This document shows positions 1-8,996 of a DNA stretch of 47,007 nucleotides, piece by piece (the first letter of the stretch is position 1; each line of letters starts with the position of its first letter). This DNA is from Pseudorhizobium tarimense (GTDB lineage Bacteria; Pseudomonadota; Alphaproteobacteria; Rhizobiales; Rhizobiaceae): the NCBI RefSeq assembly GCF_022968135.1, contig NZ_JALJRA010000028.1, positions 1 through 47,007 of the forward strand, given 5' to 3'. The notes under the pieces were generated by a model. The model saw only the letters and a program-made list of their open reading frames with translations. It ran no database searches and was not told where the DNA came from. The position numbers were made by a program, and so were the translations under genes.

Positions 1-131
1 TTGAGGAGGTTGTAGTTCTGGAACGAGAACCACAGCGTCATCGAGAGCGGCACGATCATCCAGACCAGCAGAAGAATAACGGACGGCGCCATCATCAGGC
101 GGGCCAGGCCCCGTGTGTTCTGTGTTGCCAT
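1..131 (-). CDS. smoF: Polyol/sugar ABC transporter permease, N-terminal part (MalF/SmoF type)
   Basis: The gene starts with ATG at 131 and runs off the left edge, so only about 43 residues are visible. They begin MATQNTRGLARLMMAP and continue into a hydrophobic stretch (about residues 13-33), the first membrane segment expected of a MalF-type inner-membrane permease. It lies downstream of the binding-protein gene on the same strand, with a stem-loop between them, which is the usual order binding protein then permeases. The SmoF name rests on the resemblance of the neighbouring binding protein to SmoE and on gene order, since too little of this protein is present to identify its substrate. 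Confidence 0.75.
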   Translation of the reverse strand, partial: MATQNTRGLARLMMAPSVILLLVWMIVPLSMTLWFSFQNYNLL

Positions 132-220
132 GTCGACGCCCTCCTCCGTTTGCCGCGCGTCTTACCGAGCAAGAGACGCATGCAAAGCGAGCTTATTCTT
201 GAGTTATCAGGCAGAGGTGG

Positions 221-250
221 AAAAGGCCGCCCGGCACGAGACCGGGCGGC
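221..250 (-). terminator. Stem-loop with U-run between binding protein and permease genes
   Basis: Perfect 9-bp arms GCCGCCCGG (226-234) and CCGGGCGGC (242-250) flank a 7-nt loop. Read on the minus strand, the hairpin is followed by CTTTT. It sits 17 nt after the smoE stop and before smoF, so it is probably a partial terminator or 3'-end stabiliser that keeps binding-protein mRNA in excess over permease mRNA, a common design in ABC operons. Confidence 0.7.
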
Positions 251-267
251 AACTGCTCGGGAGGAGC

Positions 268-1581
268 TTACTTGATATAGCCGGCGCGCGTCATGTCGCG
301 AACCGTAGCCGACTGCGCCTGCGAGAGGGCGTCGTCAACCGACGACTGGCCCGCAACGACTGCAGAGAACAGCTGGCCGACATTGGTGCCGATCGCCTGG
401 AATTCAGGGATCGCGACGAACTGGCCGCCCGTATAGGGAACCGGCTCTACCGTCGGCTTGGTGATATCGGCGGCCTGCATGGCAGCAAGCGTCTGCTCCG
501 CGAATGGAGCCGCTTCCTGGTACTGCTCGTTCTCATAGAGCGAGGTGCGCGTGCCCGGAGGAACGTTGGCCCAGCCTTCCTTGGAAGCAACAAGCTCTGC
601 ATAATCTTCGCTGGTCGCCCAGGCGATGAACTTCTTCGCTGCATCGACCTTCTGCGAGCTCGCCGGGATGGCGAGGTTCCACGACCACAGCCAGTTGCCG
701 TGATTGTCGACGCCTTCCTTAGACGGGAAGATCGCGTAGCCGACCTTATCCGCAACGGTGGAATCTTCCGGATTGGACACGAAGGAAGCAGCTACGGTGG
801 CATCGATCCACATGCCGCACTTGCCCTGCTGGAAGAGCGTCAGGTTTTCGTTGAAGCCGTTGGAGGAGACACCGGCCGGACCGGCATCCTTCATCAGGTC
901 GACGTAGAACTGCAGCGCTTCCTTCCACTCCGGCTGATCGAACTGCGGCTGCCAGTTCTCATCGAACCAGCGCCCCCCGAAGGAGTTGGTCAGCGCCGTG
1001 ATGAACGCCATGTTCTCGCCCCAGCCGGCCTTGCCACGCAGGCAGATGCCGTTGAGGTCCTGCGAGCGGTCGGTGATCTTGCGGGCAGCTTCGCCGATGA
1101 ATTCCCAGGTCGGGTTCTCCGGCATTTCGAGGCCGGCTTTCTCGAACAGGTCGGTGCGGTACATGATCATGGCCGACTCACCGTAGAACGGAGCGGCATA
1201 GAGCTTGCCGTCGACGGTCAAACCGCCGCGGATGGACGGCAGCAGATCGTCCACGTTGTAGTCTTCACCGAGATCGGCGAGCTCCGTGAGCCAGCCCTGC
1301 TTTGCCCAGATCGGCACTTCGTAGTTGCCGATCGTCATAATGTCATACTGACCGCCGGACGTCGCGATGTCTGTCGTCACGCGCTCACGCAGAACGTTTT
1401 CTTCGAGCGTCACCCATTCGAGCTGGATGTCGGGGTTCTTGGAGGTGAAGTCCTCCGTCAGACCCTGCATGCGGATCATGTCGCCGTTGTTGACGGTCGC
1501 GATGGTGAGGGTTTCGGCCGAAGCCACGCCGGAAAGCGCCAGCGCCGAGCATGCGCCCAGCAGGATTGTCTTGAAAGTCAT
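268..1581 (-). CDS. smoE: Sorbitol/mannitol ABC transporter substrate-binding protein
   Basis: Periplasmic extracellular solute-binding protein (family 1) of about 437 residues. ATG at 1581 is chosen because GGGAGGAA lies just upstream and a clear signal peptide follows (MTFKTILLGACSALALSG, then an ASA-E cleavage site). An in-frame extension to 1638 has no ribosome site. The mature start, with its TLTIATVNNGDMIRMQGL segment, and the overall length resemble rhizobial SmoE polyol-binding proteins. It would capture sorbitol, mannitol or a related polyol and deliver it to the permease cut off at the left edge. It lies downstream of a SorC-type regulator on the same strand. The exact polyol cannot be read from the sequence. 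Confidence 0.85.
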   Translation of the reverse strand: MTFKTILLGACSALALSGVASAETLTIATVNNGDMIRMQGLTEDFTSKNPDIQLEWVTLEENVLRERVTTDIATSGGQYDIMTIGNYEVPIWAKQGWLTELADLGEDYNVDDLLPSIRGGLTVDGKLYAAPFYGESAMIMYRTDLFEKAGLEMPENPTWEFIGEAARKITDRSQDLNGICLRGKAGWGENMAFITALTNSFGGRWFDENWQPQFDQPEWKEALQFYVDLMKDAGPAGVSSNGFNENLTLFQQGKCGMWIDATVAASFVSNPEDSTVADKVGYAIFPSKEGVDNHGNWLWSWNLAIPASSQKVDAAKKFIAWATSEDYAELVASKEGWANVPPGTRTSLYENEQYQEAAPFAEQTLAAMQAADITKPTVEPVPYTGGQFVAIPEFQAIGTNVGQLFSAVVAGQSSVDDALSQAQSATVRDMTRAGYIK

Positions 1582-1724
1582 GATCTTCCTCCCGAAGATG
1601 GAAACGAGCATTCGCTTTGCCCATGAGCAATTACCCACCTTCAGCTAGAGCAAGTCAACGGAAAATCATCGCTGCGGCGCAGCGAAAATCTCTATGCATC
1701 TGAAAACACAATGTAACTTTTTGC

Positions 1725-2678
1725 TCAGGCTCGCAGCAATTGCTCAGCTGTGGCTTCGTCGGTGATCAAGCCGTTGATGAGGTGGCCTTTCAACGCAGCC
1801 GCAATGGCCGGAAGTTTCTTCTTTCCCTGAGCAATCCCGATCACACAGGCCGTGTCGCAGGAAGGGATTGGCACGCTGGCGACGCGGTCGTTGATCGAGT
1901 CGGTCAGAAGCTTGCCGTCGTGGTCGAACATCCAGCCGCAGATCTCGCCTGCCGCACCGGCGTCGACGAGCTTTGCCATTTCATCTCGCGCCAAGAAGCC
2001 ATCGACGCAGAGCGGCCCGTCGGGCCCAAGCTCGCCGATGCCGACGAAAGTCACGTCGGCTTGGGCACCAAGGGCAAGGGTGGAGCGGACGAGCGCCTGT
2101 TCGTGCAGCGTGTCCCGCTCCTCCGCCGAGGAGCAGAGCACCGGCAGCGGCATGGGAAAGTGCCGTGACTTGATGGCGTCTGCCATGGAGAAGATGACGT
2201 TGTAATAGGCCGCCGACCCGTCTGGACCGATGTTTCCAGTCAGAGACACGATGCGATGTTGCGGGCATTCCATCGGCGGCAACTGGTCCACGGCCGCTTT
2301 CAGCGTGCGGCCCGTGCCGACGGCAAGGATGATCGGCTCCTGTCGCCTCAGCCAGCGCTCGATCTCGGCAGCGCCGGCCTCGGCGATACCGACTGTCGTG
2401 GACGCGGCGCCGGGATCGCTCGGAACGACCTCGACCTGGCGCAAACCGTACTTGCTGCGCAGCGCCTCCCCCAGTTCGAGACAGGCAGCGATCGGATGGT
2501 CGAGCCGGACCTTGATCAGCCGTTCGGCGACCGCCAGCGATACCAGCCGCTGGGCCGACTGGCGGGAAATACCCATCGCGGTCGCGATCTCGTCCTGCGT
2601 CCGCCCGGCTACGTAATACATCCAGCCCGCGCGCGCCGCATCGTCCAGCCGCCCTTGAGCATCCGACCGTTTTCCCAT
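1725..2678 (-). CDS. smoC: SorC/DeoR-type sugar-binding transcriptional regulator
   Basis: 317-residue protein of the SorC family. An N-terminal helix-turn-helix is visible at about residues 27-60 (AGRTQDEIATAMGISRQS region), followed by the large sugar-phosphate-binding domain, including AVGTGRTLKAAVDQLPP and the FVGIGELG segment. The ATG at 2678 is preceded by GGGAGGAG. It is the first gene of the polyol cluster on this strand, with 143 nt between its stop and the smoE start, so it probably controls the transporter in response to a polyol or its phosphate. The smoC name follows the gene order in Rhodobacter and Sinorhizobium polyol clusters and is an inference from context. Confidence 0.82.
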   Translation of the reverse strand: MGKRSDAQGRLDDAARAGWMYYVAGRTQDEIATAMGISRQSAQRLVSLAVAERLIKVRLDHPIAACLELGEALRSKYGLRQVEVVPSDPGAASTTVGIAEAGAAEIERWLRRQEPIILAVGTGRTLKAAVDQLPPMECPQHRIVSLTGNIGPDGSAAYYNVIFSMADAIKSRHFPMPLPVLCSSAEERDTLHEQALVRSTLALGAQADVTFVGIGELGPDGPLCVDGFLARDEMAKLVDAGAAGEICGWMFDHDGKLLTDSINDRVASVPIPSCDTACVIGIAQGKKKLPAIAAALKGHLINGLITDEATAEQLLRA

Positions 2679-2764
2679 TAAAGCACTCCTCCCGGCGCCG
2701 TTGCTGCCATGCTTCGCGACCGCCTGTCAAACGGACGTTGCAGCAGTGGATCCCCCAACGGAGA

Positions 2765-4612
2765 TCAGGCGACCTGCACCAGATGGCCCGGGGAAATTTC
2801 CCGATACTCCCTCAAGGGCGGCACATAGCCGGCTGGGCGAATGGGGCTCTTGATCTCGTCGATCGCCATGTTGCGCTTGATGCCGCGGCGCGAAGGATCC
2901 GGGATCGGCACGGCGGCCATCAGCTTGCGGGTGTAGGGATGCTGCGGATTGTCGAAGACCGCCGCCCGCGGGCCGATCTCGACGATCTCCCCGAGATACA
3001 TCACCGCCACCCGGTGACTGACCCGCTCCACCACCGCCATGTCGTGGCTGATGAAGAGGTAGGCAAGCTTGAGGCTCTGCTGCAGGTCGAGCAGCAGGTT
3101 GCAGACCTGCGCCTTGATCGAGACGTCCAGCGCCGAAACCGCCTCGTCGGCCACGATCACCTTCGGATCGAGCATCAGGGCGCGCGCGATGGCAATACGC
3201 TGTCTCTGGCCGCCGGAAAACTCGTGCGGGAAGCGCCGCATCATGTCGGGCGAAAGCCCCACCTTCTGCAGGAGATCCGCCGCCTTCTCGCGCGCCTGCG
3301 CCTTCGTCCCGAGCCGGTGCTCGATATAGGGCTCCATCACCGCTGAACCGATGCTCATCCGCGGATTGAGGCTGGCGAAGGGGTCCTGGAACACCATCTG
3401 GATCGATCGACGCATGGAGCGCAGTGTCGTCTTGTCGAGCTGCATCACGTTATAGCCGTCGATCGTCACTTCGCCGCTGGTGGGCGTTATCAAGCGGGTC
3501 ACTGATCGACCCGTCGTCGACTTGCCGCACCCCGACTCGCCGACCAGGGCCAAGGTCTCACCCTCATGCACCTGGAAGGAGACCTTCTCCACTGCATGAA
3601 CGGCACCGGTCTTGCGGCCAAACAGGCCGGAATGGATGTCGAAGCGCGTCGTCAGATCCCTGACCTTGAGGATCGGCGTCTTCGTTTTCGCGACTGTGTC
3701 CCTGACGTCCTCCAGCTCCACCTGCTCGCCCGTGCCGACATCGATGCTTGGGAAGCGTAGCGGCAGCTTGCGGTCGCCCATCGACCCCAGCCGCGGCACC
3801 GCCGAAAGCAGCGCACGCGTGTACGGATGCTGCCCGCGGTGGAAGATCTGCTCCGTTGGCCCGGTCTCGACCGCCTCGCCGCGGTACATCACGATGGTCC
3901 GATCGGCGACCTCGGCAACCACGCCCATGTCGTGGGTGATGAAGAGGACTGACATCCCCTCCTCGTCCTGCAGCGTCTTGATAAGATCGAGGATTTCGCC
4001 CTGGATCGTTACGTCGAGTGCCGTCGTCGGCTCGTCGGCGATCAGAAGCTTGGGCTTCGACGCCAGCGCCATCGCGATCATCACCCGCTGGCGCATACCG
4101 CCGGAGAACTGGTGCGGGAATTCGTCGTACCGGTTGCGCGCGTTGGGGATGCGGACTTTTTCGAGAAGACGGATCACCTCCGCCCGCGCCTCCGCCCGCG
4201 AGATGTCCCGATGCACCGTCAGGGCCTCGGCGATCTGCCTGCCGATCGGGAAGATCGGATTGAGCGACGTCATCGGCTCCTGGAAGATCATCGAGATCTC
4301 GTTGCCGCGCACCTGGCGCATCTGCTCGTCCGGCAAGGTCAGGAGTTCGCGGCCCGCGAGCTTGACGCTGCCTTCGATGCGGCTGGCGTTCTTCGGCAGG
4401 AGGCGCATGATCGAGAGCGAAGTGACGCTCTTGCCCGATCCCGATTCGCCGACAATGGCGACCGTCTCCTTCGGCGCGATCTCGAAGGAGATCCCCTTCA
4501 CCACCGACCGCCACTGGTCTTCGACCTTGAACGACGTCGTCAGGTTGCGGACCGACAGAACCGGCTCCGTCAGGCCAACCACACCCTCGACCGCAGACTG
4601 CGCAAGCGACAT
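2765..4612 (-). CDS. Peptide ABC transporter, fused double ATP-binding protein (DppD-DppF type)
   Basis: 615 residues containing two complete ATPase domains of the oligopeptide/dipeptide family in one chain. The first has Walker A GESGSGKS (about residues 55-62), signature FSGGMRQR and Walker B LLIADEPT. The second has GESGCGKS, signature FSGGQRQR and VIVADEAVSALD. Each ends with the HPYTR segment typical of OppD/OppF C-termini. As a fusion it supplies both ATPase subunits of a heterodimer at the cytoplasmic face. It lies on the minus strand, divergent from a binding protein and two permeases on the plus strand (6128-9915) that lack an ATPase of their own, so these are very likely one transporter. 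The ATG at 4612 lies 27 nt after the upstream M20 amidohydrolase gene, suggesting co-transcription. Confidence 0.93.
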   Translation of the reverse strand: MSLAQSAVEGVVGLTEPVLSVRNLTTSFKVEDQWRSVVKGISFEIAPKETVAIVGESGSGKSVTSLSIMRLLPKNASRIEGSVKLAGRELLTLPDEQMRQVRGNEISMIFQEPMTSLNPIFPIGRQIAEALTVHRDISRAEARAEVIRLLEKVRIPNARNRYDEFPHQFSGGMRQRVMIAMALASKPKLLIADEPTTALDVTIQGEILDLIKTLQDEEGMSVLFITHDMGVVAEVADRTIVMYRGEAVETGPTEQIFHRGQHPYTRALLSAVPRLGSMGDRKLPLRFPSIDVGTGEQVELEDVRDTVAKTKTPILKVRDLTTRFDIHSGLFGRKTGAVHAVEKVSFQVHEGETLALVGESGCGKSTTGRSVTRLITPTSGEVTIDGYNVMQLDKTTLRSMRRSIQMVFQDPFASLNPRMSIGSAVMEPYIEHRLGTKAQAREKAADLLQKVGLSPDMMRRFPHEFSGGQRQRIAIARALMLDPKVIVADEAVSALDVSIKAQVCNLLLDLQQSLKLAYLFISHDMAVVERVSHRVAVMYLGEIVEIGPRAAVFDNPQHPYTRKLMAAVPIPDPSRRGIKRNMAIDEIKSPIRPAGYVPPLREYREISPGHLVQVA

Positions 4613-4639
4613 GGGCTTCTCCTTTCCAGGACGAGGATG

Positions 4640-5803
4640 TCAGGCCGCAAGAGCCGTTTCGGCAAGCGTCACCCAATAGCTGATGCCATAGGGCAGCGCT
4701 TCGTCGTTGAAATCGTAGGCCGGGTTGTGGAGGTTTGCGGTGTCGCCGTTGCCGATGAAGATAAAGGCGCCGGGGCGACGCTCCAGCATATAGGAGAAAT
4801 CTTCCGCGCCCATATGTGGGGCCATGCCGAGATCTACGGCGTTGGCGCCACCGACTTTACCGGCCACTCCGGCGGCGAAGTCTGTTTCGGCATCGTGGTT
4901 GAAGGTCACCGGATAGCCGCGGCGGTAGATGATGTCGGCAGACGCGCCGTGCGCGAGCGCGGTGGCCTGCACCACTTCCTTCAGCCGCTTCTCGGCAAAA
5001 TTGCGCGTTTCCGGCAGAAGCGTGCGCACCGTGCCGCCGAGCTTCACCGTGTCCGGGATGACATTGTTTGCCTCCCCGCCATGAATGGAGGCGACTGTCA
5101 CCACCAGCGAATGAAGCGGATCCGTCTGCCGCGAGACGATGGACTGCAACGCGACGACGACATGCGACGCCGTCAGCACCGGATCAATGGAATTGTGGGG
5201 CTGCGCCGCATGGCTGCCGCGGCCGTTGATGGTGATTTCGAACGTGTCGGCCGCCGCCATCACCGATCCCTTGCGGATTGCGAACTGGCCGAGCGGAAGG
5301 CCGGGCGAGTTGTGCATGCCGTAGACCTGGCTGATCGAATACTTGTCGAGGAAGCCATCTTCCACCATGGCGAGCGCCCCTGCCCCGCCCTCTTCCGCCG
5401 GTTGGAAGATGACTGCAACCGAGCCTTTGAAGTTGCGGGTTTCGGCTAGATACTGAGCGGCGCCAAGAAGCATGGCTGTATGGCCGTCATGGCCGCAGGA
5501 ATGCGCCTTCCCCGGCGTCTTGGAGGCCCACGGCTTGCCGCTCGTTTCCGATATCGGCAGCGCATCCATGTCGGCGCGGAAGCCGACGACAGGGCCGTCT
5601 CCTTGCCGCCCCTTGATGATGGCTACCACGCCTGTGCGGCCAATCCCCGTTTCGACCGTGTCGCATCCAAACGAACGCAGCTTGTCTGCAACGAAGGCGG
5701 CCGTCACGTGCACGTCGTAGAGGATCTCGGGATGCTCGTGCAGGTGGCGTCTCCATCCCGCGACCTGTTCCTGCATCTCGGCGGCACGATTAAGCACTGG
5801 CAT
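4640..5803 (-). CDS. M20D-family amidohydrolase (hippurate/N-acyl amino acid or peptide hydrolase)
   Basis: About 387 residues from ATG 5803 (MPVLNRAAEM). An in-frame extension to 5881 runs into the control region and is not supported. Metal and catalytic motifs of the M20D family are present: RRHLHEHPE, FRADMDALP, SCGHDGHTAMLLG, EEGGAGA and, near the C-terminus, HMGAEDFSYM. Family members remove acyl groups from amino acids or cleave small amide-linked peptides with two divalent metals. There is no signal peptide, so it acts in the cytoplasm. Immediately downstream is the fused peptide-importer ATPase, so it probably processes what that importer brings in. The natural substrate cannot be told from the sequence. 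Confidence 0.9.
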   Translation of the reverse strand: MPVLNRAAEMQEQVAGWRRHLHEHPEILYDVHVTAAFVADKLRSFGCDTVETGIGRTGVVAIIKGRQGDGPVVGFRADMDALPISETSGKPWASKTPGKAHSCGHDGHTAMLLGAAQYLAETRNFKGSVAVIFQPAEEGGAGALAMVEDGFLDKYSISQVYGMHNSPGLPLGQFAIRKGSVMAAADTFEITINGRGSHAAQPHNSIDPVLTASHVVVALQSIVSRQTDPLHSLVVTVASIHGGEANNVIPDTVKLGGTVRTLLPETRNFAEKRLKEVVQATALAHGASADIIYRRGYPVTFNHDAETDFAAGVAGKVGGANAVDLGMAPHMGAEDFSYMLERRPGAFIFIGNGDTANLHNPAYDFNDEALPYGISYWVTLAETALAA

Positions 5804-6127
5804 GCGATGACCTCGTTTTTCTTGTAGTCGTTCCCACTCTTTTGTGGTGGGATACTGTGCAGCCCGAGCGCGACTTGGCAAGCTTCAATTTTCGCGCTTG
5901 AACGAAAAATAGGCCTATGCTTAGATGGCCCAAAATTTGGTCAGGCACAACTGGGAGTGCCTGATCATCCGTGTGCTCATCAGCTTCGCATAAAGGAGGA
6001 TCGATAGGGAATCTTCTGCGAAAACAGCAATCTAAGAAAACCGCGTTTCGCAGCGACGGGAACCGCCGGACAAACCGACGGCGAAGGCCTTTTACAACCC
6101 TAACAAGAATCATAAGGGGACATCAGC
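5804..6127. promoter_or_regulatory. Divergent control region of peptide importer 1
   Basis: 324 nt without a convincing gene, between the M20 gene (minus) and the binding-protein gene (plus), so promoters for both directions should lie here. It contains a perfect 8-bp inverted repeat, TCAGGCAC (5941-5948) and GTGCCTGA (5957-5964), with an 8-nt centre, which could be an operator. AAAGGAGG at 5992-5999 resembles a strong ribosome site but has no start codon at a usable distance. No regulator gene adjoins the region. Confidence 0.5.
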
Positions 6128-7837
6128 ATGAAGAAGTTGAAGATCCTGCTTTCAGGAGCAGCCGCTTTCGTGGCGATTTCAAGCTCTCTCGCGCATGCCG
6201 AACGCGGCGCTGACGGGGAGCTCAAGATCCTGTTCTGGCAGGCAGTGTCCACCATGAACCCCTTCCTGTCCGCAGGCACGAAGGAAGTCTATGCCTCGTC
6301 CATGGTGATCGAGCCACTGGCGCGATACGACGAGAAGGGCGAACTCGTTCCATGGCTGGCAACAGAGATTCCCACAATCGAGAACGGCGGCTTTGCAGAA
6401 GACATGCTCAGCATGACCTGGAAGCTGAAGCCAGACCTGAAGTGGTCGGACGGCACTGATTTTACCGCCGACGATGTTGTCTTCACCTGGAAATACTGCA
6501 CGGCGCCAGATGGCGGTTGCGCCCAGCGGGCCCAGTATGAAGGGGTGAAGAATGTCGAAGCGGTCGATCCTCACACCGTCAAGGTGACCTTCGAAGATCC
6601 GAAGCCCTATCCCTACAGCGCATTTGTCGGCGCCCAGTCACCCATCATCCAAGCCGCGCAGTTTAAGGATTGCCTTGGCGCCGCCGCTCCAGGCTGCACG
6701 GATGCCAACTTCAAGCCCGTCGGCACCGGCCCCTTCGTCGTAAAGGACTTCAAGCCGAACGACGTCATCACGCTCGAAGCTAATCCCAATTATCGCGAAG
6801 CCGACAAGCCCGCCTTCGCCTCTGTCACCTTGAAGGGTGGCGGCGACGCCGCATCGGCCGCGCGCGCCGTGCTGGAGACCGGCGAGTACGATTATGCCTG
6901 GAATGCCCAGGTGGAGCCCGAAGTGCTGGAAACGATGCTGGCTGCCGGCAAGGGCAGGCTGGAGATCTCTTTCGGCACGCAGGTCGAGCGTATTAACCTG
7001 AACTTCACGAACCCGGATCCTTCGCTTGGCGACAAGCGCTCGACGACGGAGGCCGGCCCTCACCCGTCGCTTAGCGATCCGGCGGTTCGCCGTGCGCTTT
7101 CACTCGCCATCGACCGCGACATCATTATCGAGGCTGGTTACGGTCAGTCCGGCAAGCCGACCTGCAACATTGTTCCCGCCCCTGAGAACGTCGCTTCCAC
7201 CAAGAACGACGAATGGTGCCTGAAGCAGGACATCGAAGCTGCCAACAAGCTGCTCGACGAAGCTGGTTGGATGCCCGGTCCTGACGGCATCCGCCAGAAG
7301 GATGGCGTTCGCTTAGCCTTCCTGTACCAGACATCGACGAACTCGGTTCGTCAGGCAACGCAGGAACTCGTCAAGGCCATGTGGGCGGAGATCGGCGTCG
7401 ATGCCGAGCTGCGCAATGCCAGCGCCTCCGTCTTCTTCGGCGGCGATCCGGCAAGCCCCGATACCTTCCAGAAGTTCTATGCCGACGTCGAAATGTACAC
7501 CAACAACTTTGACGGCACGGACCCTGAAAAATATCTGGCGGAGTGGCTGTGCGACAAGATGCCGAGCCCAGCCAACGGCTGGCAGGGCCAGAACATCCCG
7601 CGCTACTGCAACCCGGACTACGACAAGCTGGTCGGCGAGCTTTCCAAGACCGCCGATCTCGAGAAGCGCGCTGAGCTGTCAAAGCAGCTCAACGACATGC
7701 TGACCGAGGAAGGTGCACATATCCCGCTCGTCCATCGCGGCGACCAGTCGTCCTTTGCCCTCTCTCTCGACGGCATCAAGATGAACTCATGGGACTCCCA
7801 GGTCTGGAACATCGCGGACTGGCACCGCAAGAAATGA
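6128..7837 (+). CDS. Peptide ABC transporter substrate-binding protein (family 5)
   Basis: 569-residue DppA/OppA-like periplasmic protein. The signal peptide is clear (MKKLKILLSGAAAFVAISSSLAHA-E), and AAGGGGA precedes the ATG by a normal distance. The family 5 core motif appears as WKLKPDLKWSDGTDFTADDV (about residues 97-116), and the region around DPAVRRALSLAIDRD is also typical. The mature protein has several cysteine pairs (for example CTAPDGGC and CLGAAAPGC), which suggests disulfide bonds, and it is slightly longer than usual. It starts a plus-strand operon with two permeases and is divergent from the fused ATPase and amidohydrolase. The likely ligand is a peptide or acylated amino acid. 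Confidence 0.92.
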   Translation: MKKLKILLSGAAAFVAISSSLAHAERGADGELKILFWQAVSTMNPFLSAGTKEVYASSMVIEPLARYDEKGELVPWLATEIPTIENGGFAEDMLSMTWKLKPDLKWSDGTDFTADDVVFTWKYCTAPDGGCAQRAQYEGVKNVEAVDPHTVKVTFEDPKPYPYSAFVGAQSPIIQAAQFKDCLGAAAPGCTDANFKPVGTGPFVVKDFKPNDVITLEANPNYREADKPAFASVTLKGGGDAASAARAVLETGEYDYAWNAQVEPEVLETMLAAGKGRLEISFGTQVERINLNFTNPDPSLGDKRSTTEAGPHPSLSDPAVRRALSLAIDRDIIIEAGYGQSGKPTCNIVPAPENVASTKNDEWCLKQDIEAANKLLDEAGWMPGPDGIRQKDGVRLAFLYQTSTNSVRQATQELVKAMWAEIGVDAELRNASASVFFGGDPASPDTFQKFYADVEMYTNNFDGTDPEKYLAEWLCDKMPSPANGWQGQNIPRYCNPDYDKLVGELSKTADLEKRAELSKQLNDMLTEEGAHIPLVHRGDQSSFALSLDGIKMNSWDSQVWNIADWHRKK

Positions 7838-7985
7838 GGTGACTGCCGAGCCCGGGTGATCCCGGACTCGGCATCTCTTGCCGCCCTGGCACATCGCCCG
7901 ACACTTTGGCGATGGTCGTAGTTTCAGACACCTGCAGCACCCAGGACCGGAAAGCCTCTGCGGCGCTGCAGTCCGGGGAATTCCG

Positions 7986-8996
7986 ATGTTCACATACACT
8001 CTGCGGCGATTGCTGTTTGCGATCCCGACGCTGCTGGTGATCAGCTTCGTCATCTTTGCCCTACTCGATCTCGCACCAAGCGATCCGACAGGCGACCTCC
8101 CTCTCACCATTCCACCAGAAGTTCGCGAGCAGATCCGCGCCTCGCTCGGCCTCGACCAGCCATTCCTTATCCGCTACATGAAGTGGCTGCAGCAGTTCTT
8201 CATCAACGAGCCGCTCAACATCCTCGAAAGCCTGACCGGCTGGCAGTTCGGCGACGGCGACCGCATGCGCGTCCTGTCCTGGGCAACCCGCAGCCCGGTG
8301 GTTGATCTGATCGTCCAGCGCCTGCCCCAGACCCTCTGGGTCGTCGGTCTCGCCTACGTCTTCGGCATCCTGATCGCCATCCCCATCGGCGTCATCTCCG
8401 CCTACAAGCAGTATTCTATCTTCGACCAGATCGGCACCTTCGTCTCCATGGTCGGCTACTCTGTCCCGACCTTCTTCACCGGCGTTCTGCTGATCGTCAT
8501 CTTCTCCTCTTACCTGCAGTGGTTCCCGTCCGTTTATGACACCAATCTGAGAGTCACGGACTTCCAGAGTTTCATCGCGCAGGTGAAGCAGATGGCCCTG
8601 CCAGTTGCGGTTCTGGCGCTTTATAATGCCTCCCAGATCGCACGCTTCGTGCGCGCCTCGATGCTGGACAACCTGCACCAGGACTATGTCCGCACCGCCC
8701 GGGCCAAGGGTGTGAAGGAAAAGGCGGTGCTGCTCGTACACGTGCTGCGCAACAGCTTGATCCCGGTGGTCACTGTGATTGCGCTCGGCGTGCCGACGAT
8801 CTTCTCAGGCGCCATCATCACCGAGCAGATCTTCCGGGTGAACGGACTGGGGCAACTTCTGATCACCGCCATCCAAGGCGCTGATATTCCGCTCGTTCAG
8901 ACGCTGACCTTCATCTTCGCCGTGCTGATCGTCCTCTTCAACCTGATTGCCGATGTTCTTTACGGCATCCTTGACCCGAGGATCCGGTATGACTGA
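7986..8996 (+). CDS. Peptide ABC transporter permease (DppB type)
   Basis: 336-residue inner-membrane permease. The ATG at 7986 begins MFTYTLRRLLFAIPTLLV, the standard DppB/OppB N-terminus, so the in-frame upstream extension to 7878 is rejected. A long periplasmic loop follows the first membrane helix. The cytoplasmic EAA-type loop is recognisable in the DYVRTARAKGVKEKAVLLVH segment, which contacts the ATPase. The protein ends with the usual DPRIRYD. The gene lies about 150 nt after the binding-protein gene and overlaps the next permease gene by 8 nt, which indicates translational coupling. Confidence 0.93.
   Translation: MFTYTLRRLLFAIPTLLVISFVIFALLDLAPSDPTGDLPLTIPPEVREQIRASLGLDQPFLIRYMKWLQQFFINEPLNILESLTGWQFGDGDRMRVLSWATRSPVVDLIVQRLPQTLWVVGLAYVFGILIAIPIGVISAYKQYSIFDQIGTFVSMVGYSVPTFFTGVLLIVIFSSYLQWFPSVYDTNLRVTDFQSFIAQVKQMALPVAVLALYNASQIARFVRASMLDNLHQDYVRTARAKGVKEKAVLLVHVLRNSLIPVVTVIALGVPTIFSGAIITEQIFRVNGLGQLLITAIQGADIPLVQTLTFIFAVLIVLFNLIADVLYGILDPRIRYD

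Noticed and set aside
115..1626. Plus-strand 503-codon open frame opposite smoE
   Set aside because: It is an antisense shadow of a binding-protein gene with a clear signal peptide and ribosome site on the minus strand.
3612..4679. Long plus-strand open frame (355 codons) opposite the fused ATPase gene
   Set aside because: It has no domain-like sequence and many Arg/Ser codons typical of antisense frames in GC-rich DNA. The opposite strand encodes complete ATPase motifs.
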